Source: Haliscomenobacter sp.
GTDB taxonomy: Bacteria > Bacteroidota > Bacteroidia > Chitinophagales > Saprospiraceae
Assembly: GCF_016718685.1 (NCBI RefSeq)
Contig: NZ_JADKCX010000054.1
Coordinates: 1-44,160, forward strand
Reading direction: 5' to 3'
DNA: 44,160 bases
Shown here: piece by piece, positions 9,194 through 18,290 of the stretch
How positions within the stretch are numbered: position 1 is the first letter of the stretch
Layout of the letters: each line of letters starts with the position of its first letter
Notes under the pieces: model-generated
Told to the model about the DNA's origin: nothing
The model's input: the letters and a program-made list of their open reading frames with translations, nothing else
Databases searched by the model: none
Position numbers and translations under genes: made by a program

Positions 9194-10882
9194 ATGAAAA
9201 AGCAATTGTTTGTGCTCTCCATCAGCTTCCTGTTGTGCGCCCTTCATTTGGGCGCACAAGCGGTAACCCCTGAAACCGCCAAAACCGTAGCGCTACACTT
9301 CTTTAATGCCCGCAGTGTGCAAGCTACTGCTGATATGAAGCTGCTTGATCAAAACAGCACTGAAGCATCTTACTTCATCTTCGAACCTACCGATGGGCAA
9401 GGGTTTGTACTCGTGTCTTCCCAACGCAGTTTGGCTCCAGTTTTGGCTTATTCCATGACGCAAAAGTTTGACCTCCAGGGTGCGCCTGACAACCTCAAAT
9501 CCTGGTTGGGCAATTACGACCAACAAATCAAAATGGCTGCAACTGGTCGCAATCGGGTTGACCGCAAGATTGAAGAACAGTGGAGCAGCCTGAGCACTGG
9601 TGTACAAATGGAACTAAGAGGGGCCAGAACCGCAGGGCCGCTCCTCACCACCAGTTGGGGACAGTCTCCTTTGTACAACCAGCTTTGCCCTAAAAACGGC
9701 ATGGGGCAGCAAGCCGTAACCGGCTGCGTGGCTACCGCAATGGCACAAATTATGAAGTACTGGAGCTACCCCACAGTTGGACAAGGTGGAACCGCAGTTG
9801 ACGATGATACCGATGGAACTGATGGCATTTCAGGCGTATTTTCTGCCAACATCAGTGGTACTGTGTACAATTGGAACAACATGCCCGATGTGATTGATGC
9901 CAATCAGTGGGCCTCGATAGCCCAGTTGATGCGTGATGCTGGAATCAGTGTAGGTATGGATTACGGAATAAAAGAAAGTGGAGCACCTAGTGAAGAAGTA
10001 CCCGGAGCCATGCAGCGGTTTTTTGGCTACCAAAAAAGCCAACTGCTGAGCCGAGACGATTTTGACGATGATCAGTGGGAAGATCTGTTGCGCAATTCTC
10101 TCAACAACGGTGTCCCTATCTATTACGCTGGTTCCAGAAAAGATGAAAAGGGCAAAACCCGCTCGCATGCCTGGGTATGTGATGGCTACAATGAGCGTTT
10201 TTTTCACATGAACTGGGGCTGGGATGGCTCCCGGCAAGATATTTGGTTTCTCCTGGACTTCTTGAATGGCAAAGAAACATCTCCTTACCACTACAATCAA
10301 AGAGCCATTCTGGGGATTGTTCCTCCAGGTTGTAAGCCCAATCATTTTTCCAGTGGCGTAGCCATTGCCAATGTTCAGGTAGCCCATTGGATTCATGCCA
10401 ACTCAACTGTTGCCCCACTGCCGGGCGTAAAAGTAGTATTTGATGCCCATGATGAAATTACATTGTTGCCTGGTTTTACGGCAGTAGAAGGCAGCAATTT
10501 TACGGCACTGATCGAAGGTTGCGGCGGCAACAATGCCCAAAGCAATGAGGCAGAAGAACTGTCAATTACTGCCCCCTCCAAGGAATTGCCCAGCGCCGAT
10601 GCCGCAGAAACCAACGCCAAGAAAAAGGCATTTAGTGTAGCTCCCAATCCTTTCTCAGGGAGTACGATTGTTACTTATATCTTGGAAAACGAACAACTCG
10701 TATCGGCGCAATTGTTGGATATAAGCGGAAGGCTGATGGCCAGCCCCATTTCTCGCCAAACCCAGGTTGCTGGAGAACATCAATTTACGATGAACGCAAA
10801 TGAGCTTCCCAATGGTCTCTACTTTTTAGTGTTGCAGACTGGTGCAAAAAGACAAATCCAACGGGTCGTGCTCGCCAAATAA
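9194..10882 (+). CDS. Secreted C10-family (streptopain-like) cysteine protease, T9SS cargo
   Basis: This 562-residue protein has a signal peptide (about residues 1-22) and an N-terminal propeptide of the Spi/C10 type (FIFEPTDGQGFVLVSSQRSL ... PVLAYS). The peptidase domain spans about residues 150-380. Catalytic Cys178 sits in VTGCVATAMAQIMKYW, His325 in SHAWVCDGYN, and FHMNWGWDG follows as in streptopain. Next comes a small beta domain of the 3-coathanger type (VVFDAHDEITLLPGFTAVEG). The last 80 residues are a T9SS type A sorting domain (APNPFSGSTIV ... LPNGLYFLVLQTG). The protease should therefore cross the outer membrane by T9SS and be released or attached to the surface. Family members degrade host or prey proteins or scavenge peptides. 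A bidirectional terminator follows the gene. Confidence 0.92.
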   Translation: MKKQLFVLSISFLLCALHLGAQAVTPETAKTVALHFFNARSVQATADMKLLDQNSTEASYFIFEPTDGQGFVLVSSQRSLAPVLAYSMTQKFDLQGAPDNLKSWLGNYDQQIKMAATGRNRVDRKIEEQWSSLSTGVQMELRGARTAGPLLTTSWGQSPLYNQLCPKNGMGQQAVTGCVATAMAQIMKYWSYPTVGQGGTAVDDDTDGTDGISGVFSANISGTVYNWNNMPDVIDANQWASIAQLMRDAGISVGMDYGIKESGAPSEEVPGAMQRFFGYQKSQLLSRDDFDDDQWEDLLRNSLNNGVPIYYAGSRKDEKGKTRSHAWVCDGYNERFFHMNWGWDGSRQDIWFLLDFLNGKETSPYHYNQRAILGIVPPGCKPNHFSSGVAIANVQVAHWIHANSTVAPLPGVKVVFDAHDEITLLPGFTAVEGSNFTALIEGCGGNNAQSNEAEELSITAPSKELPSADAAETNAKKKAFSVAPNPFSGSTIVTYILENEQLVSAQLLDISGRLMASPISRQTQVAGEHQFTMNANELPNGLYFLVLQTGAKRQIQRVVLAK

Positions 10883-10920
10883 TCGATTATTTAAAACGAT
10901 GTTAAACCCATTTGTTCAAA

Positions 10921-10960
10921 AAAAAAGCCGAAGGCAGCATTAATTGCCTTCGGCTTTTTT
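10921..10960. terminator. Bidirectional rho-independent terminator
   Basis: The perfect 16-base arms AAAAAAGCCGAAGGCA (10921-10936) and 10945-10960 enclose an 8-base loop. A-tract and T-tract flank both sides, so it can end the protease gene on the plus strand and the inositol oxygenase gene on the minus strand. Confidence 0.92.
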
Positions 10961-10962
10961 AT

Positions 10963-11832
10963 TTAAAACTTCAAGGTCGCTGGCAAATACTTCGCGATCA
11001 AATCCTCATAATAAGGCTTCAATTCCTTTACATTGGGTGGAACGGGCGCCTTCGAGTACAAGTCGTAAGGATTGAACAGCTTGACGTATTCGAACATTTC
11101 GCGATCGTAATCATCCATCAGGTGCTCGTACGCATGTTCGCGGTGCTGGGCGTAGAAGGAGTGATAACGGATCATGTACAGTGCAGAATCGGGCAAGTGA
11201 TCTTTCACCATGTGGTACAAGTATTCGTCGTGACCCCAGGACATGTGTACGTTGCGTAGGCCACAATTGGGGGTGTAGACACCGTAAGTGGTGTTGTATC
11301 GCTCGTCCTGACTATCCGGGTTGAGTTCAAAAAACTCAGGATAAACAATCTTGTCCGAATGTTTGCAGCCTACCGGGAAGGTATCACCAACCACTGCCCA
11401 TTGGGGCTCGCCAAACAAACACAACACCTTGCCCATATCGTGCAACAAGCCCGTGAGCACAAACCAGTCCGGATGGCCATCGGCGCGGATGGCTTCGGAG
11501 GTTTGTAACAAGTGTTGAAGCTGATCAAGATCGGTATCCGGGTCAGAGTCGTCAACGAGGGTATTTAAAAAGTTGAAAGCATCCCAAACCGGCATTTCTT
11601 TTTTGTCAAGCTTGAGGAATTCGGCCTCTTTTTGCAGGACAAAATCGTAGGTCTGGTAGGTATGGTTCAAGCGGTAGAATTCCTTCACCGTATCTCGCTT
11701 TGGATCGTCGTAATTCCGAAATTCCTCCTTGGCTTTAGCCGGGGTGTTGGGTTCCGGGTAACGGAGTAGAACGTCGTCCTCCCACTCGTCGAGGCTGCCC
11801 AAAGGCGCGTTGTTATCGAAATCTTGGTTCAT
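10963..11832 (-). CDS. Myo-inositol oxygenase
   Basis: This 289-residue protein closely follows the eukaryotic-type MIOX fold throughout. It contains GHPDWFVLTGLLHDMGKVL with the HD iron ligands, FGEPQWAVVGDTFPVGC, SDKIVYPEFF, SWGHDEYLYHMVKDH and RYHSFYAQHR. MIOX has a di-iron centre within an HD domain and cleaves myo-inositol with oxygen to D-glucuronate, in the cytoplasm. The length matches the family (about 285). I chose the ATG at 11832, since an upstream ATG would add 14 residues of low-complexity leader. It lies 84 bases downstream of the sodium symporter gene on the same strand, so uptake and oxidation of inositol are probably co-expressed. The glucuronate-using enzymes are not in this window. 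Confidence 0.93.
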   Translation of the reverse strand: MNQDFDNNAPLGSLDEWEDDVLLRYPEPNTPAKAKEEFRNYDDPKRDTVKEFYRLNHTYQTYDFVLQKEAEFLKLDKKEMPVWDAFNFLNTLVDDSDPDTDLDQLQHLLQTSEAIRADGHPDWFVLTGLLHDMGKVLCLFGEPQWAVVGDTFPVGCKHSDKIVYPEFFELNPDSQDERYNTTYGVYTPNCGLRNVHMSWGHDEYLYHMVKDHLPDSALYMIRYHSFYAQHREHAYEHLMDDYDREMFEYVKLFNPYDLYSKAPVPPNVKELKPYYEDLIAKYLPATLKF

Positions 11833-11916
11833 TTTTTCAATTTTTTTGCGAAAAAATAAAGGTTTATTGCCCACCTACGGCGGATTTTCAATAGATAAAA
11901 GTAAAAGTAAGCACAA

Positions 11917-13530
11917 TTACCAAAAGACCGTATAAAGTGCAGCTAAAATCCCGCAGATCAGGATTGAAAGTACCGCAAAAGTGCCCGTGACCTTGAACAT
12001 TTTGGGATCCAGGTCCAATCCTTTGGGGTTGTGGACACTTTTTTTATCCAAGAGGGAAACCACCACCATAACGGCGACCAGAATCAAAAAAGCCCAACCC
12101 GTGCGGTGCAAAAACGGCATGGGGGTGCTGGGGATCAATTTAAACGCAACCGCCACGGGGATCGATATGGCTGCAGCAATAATCGCCGCAGTGGAAGTTG
12201 TACGTTTCCAAAACATGCCCAGGAAAAACAGCGCAAAGGCGCCCGGAGTCAGGTAATTGGAATATTCCTGAATGAATTGATAGGCCTGCTCCAATTGCCG
12301 CAATTGGGGCGTGATGCACAAAGCAATCGCGAATGCCCCCCATACGGCCAATCGGCCAATCCACACGGTTTGTTTTTCGCTGGCCTCAGGGCGCAGGACT
12401 TTTTTGTAAATGTCCAAACTAATAATGGTCGCGATACTGTTGCATTTCCCGGCCAGGGAAGCGACGATGGCCGCGGTAAGCGCTGCAAAAGCCAGGCCTT
12501 TCAACCCCATGGGCAACAAGTTCATCAGGGTAGGGTAGGCTCGATCAGGCTTAATTTCACCGGCAGGACCCAGCAATTCTTGTTGGAAATAGCCATTTTG
12601 ATGCAGCACATACACCGCGATGCCTGGAATGACACAGATGAGGGGAATCAGCAATTTTAAAAAAGCCGCAAACAAAATCCCCGAGCGTGCGGTAGCCAAA
12701 TCTGCCCCCAAGGCCCGTTGAACAATGTATTGGTTACAACCCCAATAGTTGAGGTTGTTGATCCACATACCGCCAAATAAAACCGCCATGCCCGGAAGTT
12801 CGTAATAGTATTTGTGGCCTTCGGCAAAAATCATATGAAAGTGGTCGTCGGCATTGCTGCGCAAAAAGCCAAGGCCATCGATTACCCCGGAACCACCAAA
12901 ATGATCAGAAACCATGTTCAAGGCCAAATAAGTGACCACTAAGCCGCCCATCACCAGGACGACTACCTGGACGATATCGGTGTAGCCAATCACTTTCATG
13001 CCCCCCAGTGTGATGAAGATGGCAAAAATAGCTAGCCCGAGCATGCAGTATAAAAACGGTACCCCCGAAATACTTTCTACCGCCAGGGCACCTAGATAAA
13101 GGATGGAGGTGAGGTTGACAAATACGTACAACAGCAGCCAAAATACCGCCATAATCGTGGCCACCGTATCGTTGTAGCGTTGGGATAAAAACTGCGGCAT
13201 GGTGTAAATTTTATTCTTCAAATAAATCGGAATAAAAAATACGGCCACAATGATCAGGGTTGCTGCCGACATCCATTCGTAGGAGGAAATGGCCAGGCCC
13301 ATGGCAAAACCAGAGCCCGACATGCCGATGAAGTGCTCTGCCGAGATGTTCGATGCAATCAAAGAGGCACCAATGGCCCACCAGGTGAGGGAACCTTCGG
13401 CCAGAAAAAAATCTTTGGTGTCGGTTTCATTGGCTTTTTTGCGGTGATAAATCCAGTACCCGTACAGGGATACCGAGACCAGATACACCAGGAAAACCAG
13501 GTAATCCAGGTAATGTAGTTGGTTCGTCAT
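11917..13530 (-). CDS. Sodium/solute symporter (SSS family), probably sugar or inositol uptake
   Basis: This 537-residue protein is hydrophobic throughout, with about 14 predicted membrane helices, the usual SSS size. Family motifs include LTWWAIGASLIASNISAEHF near the N-terminus, FIPIYLKNKIYTMPQFLSQR, GGMKVIGYTDIVQ and AFAALTAAIVASLAGKCNSI. It resembles the SGLT-type branch that carries glucose, galactose or myo-inositol with sodium. The myo-inositol oxygenase gene follows on the same strand, which favours inositol as the substrate; this is inference from context. The ATG at 13530 gives the standard short N-terminus before the first helix. Confidence 0.88.
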   Translation of the reverse strand: MTNQLHYLDYLVFLVYLVSVSLYGYWIYHRKKANETDTKDFFLAEGSLTWWAIGASLIASNISAEHFIGMSGSGFAMGLAISSYEWMSAATLIIVAVFFIPIYLKNKIYTMPQFLSQRYNDTVATIMAVFWLLLYVFVNLTSILYLGALAVESISGVPFLYCMLGLAIFAIFITLGGMKVIGYTDIVQVVVLVMGGLVVTYLALNMVSDHFGGSGVIDGLGFLRSNADDHFHMIFAEGHKYYYELPGMAVLFGGMWINNLNYWGCNQYIVQRALGADLATARSGILFAAFLKLLIPLICVIPGIAVYVLHQNGYFQQELLGPAGEIKPDRAYPTLMNLLPMGLKGLAFAALTAAIVASLAGKCNSIATIISLDIYKKVLRPEASEKQTVWIGRLAVWGAFAIALCITPQLRQLEQAYQFIQEYSNYLTPGAFALFFLGMFWKRTTSTAAIIAAAISIPVAVAFKLIPSTPMPFLHRTGWAFLILVAVMVVVSLLDKKSVHNPKGLDLDPKMFKVTGTFAVLSILICGILAALYTVFW

Positions 13531-13636
13531 TTTGCTTGCGATTGATCTTTAGGTGTAAAAAATAGTGGGTGTTTAATGTTTTTAAACCGGAATTCAGTTG
13601 CAGTAAATGTCGTTTTTTTCCTCCAGAACAAAAATT

Positions 13637-13666
13637 TTGCACAAGCTTTTAATTTAACTACCTTTA
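13637..13666 (+). promoter_or_regulatory. Bacteroidota-type promoter, probably of the secreted serine protease
   Basis: TTG at 13637-13639 and TACCTTTA at 13659-13666 are separated by exactly 19 bases, the standard spacing of -33 and -7 elements. Only the last base of TAnnTTTG differs. The ATG at 13768 would have a leader of roughly 95 bases. Confidence 0.5.
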
Positions 13667-13767
13667 CTAGGTTATTACACTGCGTTAAGAGCCTGCACAC
13701 AAGTCATAATTGGAGACCTTCGAAAATCAGCAATATTTAAACCAGGGTTTACTTTAATTTTATCGCT

Positions 13768-15696
13768 ATGCAAGGCAAGGTTTTGGCAGTATGGTTCAGC
13801 GCGTTGGCTTTGATGCTGACGACCGCACTCACCGCTCAAGAGCGGTTGAACAATGCCACTGTGTCCACACGTTGGGCAACAATAACTTCGGAAAAACTAC
13901 CACGTTTCTCTCTCAAAAGAACCTTACAGGAGGATCGGCTGAAACCCGGCAACCGTTTTGCGGCACCTTTGTCGGTTGACTTGGGGCTGGATAATGCTGG
14001 CGCTTGGGAAAGTACCAGCGAAGGCAACAAAGTCTGGAGAATGAAAGTACAGTCAAAAGACGCTTTGGGATTGATGTTGCTGTTTGACGACTTTTTCATC
14101 CCGCCTGGAGCTATACTCAATGTGTATCATGCTGACGGTCAATTGATGGACACGTACAATGGTTTGGACAACCAAAGCAATGGCAAATTCCTGGTGGGTC
14201 TGGTACGTGGAGAAACTGCACAATTGGAATACATCGAACCGCGAGATAACATTGGACAAGGGCGTTTACATTTGTTTCGAGTGGATCACGCTTACCACCG
14301 TGAAAATTTGCGCGCAGCTAATTTTGCAGTTTCTGGAAAATTGAGCAACGAGATCGAGCTTGGTTTTGGCGCTTCAGACCCCTGCAATGTCAATATAGCC
14401 TGTGCTGATAGCGCTGAATTTGCAAAAGAAAAACGGGCAGTTTGCCGGATCGTGGTGGTGGTCAAGGAGGGAACCGGGGTTTGTACCGGCAACCTCATCA
14501 ACAATACCAAACAGGATGGAAGACCCTTGCTGCTCACCGCTTTCCATTGCCAGGATGGCTTCAATCCGCTGTACGACCTGTGGCGGTTTGACTTCAATTA
14601 TGAAAGCAAAACTTGCGACAACCCCGGTAAGGAGCCGCAGTGGCAGACCATTCTGGGTGCCAAACTACTCGCTGGTCGCCAAATGAGCGACTTTTTGCTG
14701 TTGGAACTTTCGAATAGTATTCCTCAATCTTTCAAGGCTTATTTTTTGGGCTGGGATCGTCAACCTGCTGCTCCTACCCAGGCTGCCTTCATCCACCACC
14801 CCCAAGGGGACATCAAAAAAATATCGCTGGATACCGACCCGCTGATCGTGAACCCCAATGCCATTACCTGGAACAATAAGGTCATTACGCCAGCCAATTT
14901 TCACCTGCGCATGGGCATCGATAAGGGTAGTTTTAAGGTAGGTTCTTCGGGCAGCGCACTGCTCAATGAAAAGAAAAGAGTAGTGGGGCAGCTGCACGGT
15001 GGCTTGGATACCTGTGTCAATCCCATTGGTTACTTTGGTCGCCTGAATGTATCCTGGGACGGGGCTGAATCGGCTGAAGGCCGCTTAAAAGATTGGTTGG
15101 ATTCGGCTGATACCCAGGCTGACACCCTTGATGGGATCGAAAACCCGGTAAAAGGTGGAGGTACCGTGAGCGGCAGCATCAAAACCGAAAAAGGGACTGG
15201 AATTGCCAATGTGCGGGTTCAGTTGTTGGGTACGAATGGGGCTACCATCACTACGCTGACCGATGAGCTGGGTAACTTTTCCATTGACAATGTACCTTTG
15301 TCAGAAACTTACGAAATTGGCGCAGGCAAAGCCGATCTTTATGAGAATGGACTTTCTACGCTGGACATGATTCGGGTGCAAAAACACATCTTGAATCTGG
15401 AAGCATTAGCTACCCCTTTCCAAATGATTGCGGCTGATGTCAATAATTCGGGCACAATCAGTACCCTGGATTTGATTCAAATGCGCAAGGTGATCCTCAA
15501 CCTTGAAACCAAGTTCAGTTCGCCCGTGTGGATGTTTGTTCCCGCTGAAAAGAATTTTCAAGACCCCAAGAACCCCTTTAAAGGACTGGCTTCGGGGATA
15601 TACACGATACCAGGCCTGACCAATAAGGTGATGAACTTTAACTTCACCGGAATTAAGTTTGGCGACATCAATGGCAGTGTGGATTATACGTATTGA
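13768..15696 (+). CDS. Secreted trypsin-like serine protease with CNA-B-like and dockerin-like C-terminus
   Basis: This 642-residue protein has a signal peptide (about residues 1-24, LTTALTAQE). The middle is an S1-type protease resembling lysyl endopeptidases: His260 in LLTAFHCQDG, Asp308 in QMSDFLLLELSN and Ser394 in GSSGSALLNE form the expected triad. A carboxypeptidase-regulatory-like beta domain follows (GTVSGSIKTEKGTGIANVRV). The end is dockerin-like, with two calcium-loop-type segments (LYENGLSTLDMIRVQKHIL and AADVNNSGTISTLDLIQMRK). In relatives this region is often followed by a T9SS sorting domain, but here the protein ends right after KFGDINGSVDYTY, so its export route past the outer membrane is unclear. 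The stop codon lies in one arm of a large palindrome shared with the convergent gene. Confidence 0.85.
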   Translation: MQGKVLAVWFSALALMLTTALTAQERLNNATVSTRWATITSEKLPRFSLKRTLQEDRLKPGNRFAAPLSVDLGLDNAGAWESTSEGNKVWRMKVQSKDALGLMLLFDDFFIPPGAILNVYHADGQLMDTYNGLDNQSNGKFLVGLVRGETAQLEYIEPRDNIGQGRLHLFRVDHAYHRENLRAANFAVSGKLSNEIELGFGASDPCNVNIACADSAEFAKEKRAVCRIVVVVKEGTGVCTGNLINNTKQDGRPLLLTAFHCQDGFNPLYDLWRFDFNYESKTCDNPGKEPQWQTILGAKLLAGRQMSDFLLLELSNSIPQSFKAYFLGWDRQPAAPTQAAFIHHPQGDIKKISLDTDPLIVNPNAITWNNKVITPANFHLRMGIDKGSFKVGSSGSALLNEKKRVVGQLHGGLDTCVNPIGYFGRLNVSWDGAESAEGRLKDWLDSADTQADTLDGIENPVKGGGTVSGSIKTEKGTGIANVRVQLLGTNGATITTLTDELGNFSIDNVPLSETYEIGAGKADLYENGLSTLDMIRVQKHILNLEALATPFQMIAADVNNSGTISTLDLIQMRKVILNLETKFSSPVWMFVPAEKNFQDPKNPFKGLASGIYTIPGLTNKVMNFNFTGIKFGDINGSVDYTY

Positions 15697-15779
15697 TTGT
15701 GGAAACAAACCGGTTGCCGAGCCTCACTTTGACTTCGCTCAGTGCCCGGCCCGGCGACCGGTTTGTTTCCACAATCAAT
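15692..15779. terminator. Large palindrome between convergent genes, holding both stop codons
   Basis: The 28-base arms 15692-15719 and 15752-15779 are complementary except for one position that can form a G-U pair. Each arm opens with ATTGATTGTGGAAACAAACC. The TGA stop of the protease (15694-15696) and the TGA stop of the minus-strand gene (15775-15777) are symmetrically placed in the arms. The 32-base centre has smaller inverted segments (CACT/AGTG, GAGC/GCTC). There is no T-tract, so it may act as a bidirectional hairpin terminator or be a REP-like element. Confidence 0.75.
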
Positions 15780-17442
15780 GCTGTTTCACAATACTCAGTG
15801 CTTTGCTGTTACCTTGAGCGGAGACAACCTGTACCCAATATTGCCCGCTTGGCAGTTCAAGACCCAACTGGATATTGCCATTTCCTGCTGGTAAGGCATG
15901 ACGCTCCATCAGGCGTCCCATAAGATCATATACCCGGAGTTCTCCCGCCTGAGCAGGTTCTTGCCAACTGTATTCCAAACGCAGGGTTTGTATAAAAGGG
16001 TTCGGACTGGCCTTGAGGGTAAGTGGAAGCACGACCATATCCTTTAAACCCGTGGTAAAGCCATCTGGACGCAATTTGACATTTAAAACGGTGACTTTTC
16101 CATTTTCCAGGGTCGCGGACAAGGTGTCTGACTGGTAGCCTTCCTTGTAAAATACGACGCGGTAAACACCGCTTTGAGCCAGCCCCGTGGCATAATTACC
16201 TGAAGTTTTGGAGAATTCCTGGTTGATTTGTGGAGCTAAAATCTGGATTTCCACATCGCCAACGGGATTATTGTTGTTGGCGTCGGTGATCAGCCCCTCT
16301 AAAAAACAGGCCTTTTGATAAGTGGGCCGAAAAACCCAAAGCCCAGACTGGATATCAGAAGCGATAAGCAAGCCACTGGGAAAATAGGGGTAAATCCCCC
16401 AAACTCCGTTGAAACCTCCATCTGGACCAAGGTAGGTATCGTAACTCCCTACTTCAACCAGGTTCGAAGGGCGACTGGCATCGATAATTTTCACTCCATC
16501 GGTGTAATAAGCCGTAGGTAGAAAACCCTTGAGGTAGTGGGTATTGTGTGGAACGACGCCACGACCACGGGTAGCCGCAGCGGTGAATACATCCAACAAT
16601 TCAACGTTGTTCAGGTCACGCACGTCATAGGCATCAATACTGGCATTGGCGCGTTCGTCGGTAGTAAACAGGTATTTCCCATCATCCGATGGCCAGCTAT
16701 TGTGGGTAAAGCGTGAGGTAGTGGTGATTGAATTGAGGATGACTGGCTTTTTTTTATCGGCCACATTGACTATGGTTACATTACCCTCATAGATGTTGGA
16801 ACTCCATACGGTATCTCCCCGGGCGTAGTTGTCGTGAGAATAACCCGTTTTTATTGCGCCAAGATAACGTGGGGATTCCGGGTTGGGCTTGAGGTCGTAC
16901 ATCACCACCGCACCTCGATTGACATTACAGCCCGAAAGGTACATGATTCCATTTTCGTCGATCCAAATGGTGTGGCAGCGTTCAATCAAACCGGGATTGA
17001 GCGGATCGATTGGCGCCTGTGGTTTGAGGTAGTTCCAGGTTATTTTTTCTGGTGCCTCTTTCATGTTGATGATCAACAGGCCGTCGGGGGCACTGTCGAT
17101 GGTGACGTAGACGTAGTCTTTCCATGATTTCATTTCCCGCCAGATGCTTGGAGTACCGCCAATAAAGGCTACTTTTTTGGGCTTCGTTGGGTCAACCAAT
17201 GAGTAGATGGCTGTGCCAATTCTGGTACCCAAAATGGCGTACTCACGGCCTTGGCCATCCACATGTCCCCAGATGGCGCTGTATAAATTTTGGGAATACT
17301 CATCTACGTTGGCCAACAACTCCATATTGAAGTTGGGCTGTTGGGACTGGGCGAATCCACATGGTTTCAACCCAAAGATAAAACCAATTAAAAGGAAATA
17401 CTGGATGGTAAATGTATTAAGCGGGTGCTTCATGATGGTCAT
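15775..17442 (-). CDS. LVIVD-repeat / choice-of-anchor B family protein, T9SS cargo
   Basis: This 555-residue protein has a signal peptide (GLKPCGFAQSQQ, cleavage near residue 32). Residues about 40-370 form a beta-propeller of LVIVD type, with AIWGHVDGQGREYAILGT, AIYSLVDPTKPKKVAFIGG, CHTIWIDENGIMYLSG and SHDNYARGDTVWSSNIYEG. A carboxypeptidase-regulatory-like domain follows (EGLITDANNNNPVGDVEIQI ... GYQSDTLSATLENGK). A T9SS type A sorting domain ends it (LKASPNPFIQTLRLEYSW ... LPSGQYWVQVVS). It is therefore a surface or secreted protein; its ligand is unknown. The ATG at 17442 overlaps the stop of the YigZ-type gene as ATGA, suggesting coupled translation; an alternative ATG three codons downstream is equally possible. 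Confidence 0.88.
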   Translation of the reverse strand: MTIMKHPLNTFTIQYFLLIGFIFGLKPCGFAQSQQPNFNMELLANVDEYSQNLYSAIWGHVDGQGREYAILGTRIGTAIYSLVDPTKPKKVAFIGGTPSIWREMKSWKDYVYVTIDSAPDGLLIINMKEAPEKITWNYLKPQAPIDPLNPGLIERCHTIWIDENGIMYLSGCNVNRGAVVMYDLKPNPESPRYLGAIKTGYSHDNYARGDTVWSSNIYEGNVTIVNVADKKKPVILNSITTTSRFTHNSWPSDDGKYLFTTDERANASIDAYDVRDLNNVELLDVFTAAATRGRGVVPHNTHYLKGFLPTAYYTDGVKIIDASRPSNLVEVGSYDTYLGPDGGFNGVWGIYPYFPSGLLIASDIQSGLWVFRPTYQKACFLEGLITDANNNNPVGDVEIQILAPQINQEFSKTSGNYATGLAQSGVYRVVFYKEGYQSDTLSATLENGKVTVLNVKLRPDGFTTGLKDMVVLPLTLKASPNPFIQTLRLEYSWQEPAQAGELRVYDLMGRLMERHALPAGNGNIQLGLELPSGQYWVQVVSAQGNSKALSIVKQH

Positions 17443-18092
17443 TTTTCAAAAACTTGTTCGATGTTCAGTCCTTCAACTGCTTCCAAATTGAGGGCTTCCT
17501 CCAGTCGTAAACCAGCCACCCAGGCTTTTAGTTTGAACAAGGCATCGGCGGATTCACTTTTGGGAATGGCAACACGTACTTTCCCCAAATCGCCAAAATC
17601 TTGTTCCAACATGGGAAGTCCCAGCTTTTTAATGGCATTCATCACATTGCTCATGATGGCGTAGTCGAAGGTGATGGTGTAAAAATCCTCGACGGTTTTT
17701 TCAACTACCTCCGCTTTTTCCAAAGCAGCAGCAGCGCAGAGCCGGTAGGCATTGATGAGGCCTGAAGTGCCCAATAAAGTACCACCAAAATAACGTACCA
17801 CGACAATGAATACATTGGTCAGCCCAAAACTGTCGATTTGACCAAGAATTGGGCGTCCCGCGGTGCCACTGGGTTCTCCATCGTCGTTGGCGCGGAAATT
17901 GTTTTTATCCATGCCCATCCTGAAGGCAAAACAATGGTGGGTAGCCTTGGGATGTTCCTTGCGCACGGCTTCCAGGTGTTGTTGCCACTCTTGCTCTGCA
18001 TATACTGGAAAGGCATAACCAATGAATTTGCTGCCTCGATCCCTAAATTCGCCGATACTTGCTGCTTTGATGGTCAAATATTGATCACTCAT
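17439..18092 (-). CDS. YigZ / IMPACT family protein
   Basis: This 217-residue cytoplasmic protein has the two-domain YigZ layout. The N-terminal IMPACT domain carries SKFIGYAFPV, THHCFAFRMG, DDGEPSGTAGRPILGQ and VVVRYFGGTLLGTSGLINAY. The smaller C-terminal DUF1949-type domain spans about residues 140-205. The family is linked to translation regulation, and the YigZ C-domain resembles EF-G domain V; the exact bacterial role is unsettled. I chose the ATG at 18092 (SDQYLTIKAASIGEFRDRG), because the longer frame from 18131 adds 13 unconserved residues. The stop overlaps the start of the LVIVD-type gene, an odd partner for a cytoplasmic protein. Confidence 0.9.
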   Translation of the reverse strand: MSDQYLTIKAASIGEFRDRGSKFIGYAFPVYAEQEWQQHLEAVRKEHPKATHHCFAFRMGMDKNNFRANDDGEPSGTAGRPILGQIDSFGLTNVFIVVVRYFGGTLLGTSGLINAYRLCAAAALEKAEVVEKTVEDFYTITFDYAIMSNVMNAIKKLGLPMLEQDFGDLGKVRVAIPKSESADALFKLKAWVAGLRLEEALNLEAVEGLNIEQVFEK

Positions 18093-18290
18093 TTTATAAA
18101 ATTCACAAGCCATTAACAGGCATTGTCGCACAAGGTAATGATCTTTGTAACGCTCAAAAGGGGCGTCTGGATTAACTTTTGTGGGAATAAATGTGTAAGC
18201 TTCACGGCTATTCCAACTTCCAGTTTCCCAATTGATGGTTTGTTTAGCTGTATTTGTTTACTTTAGCGGCGGATTTTTATACCAATTGCA

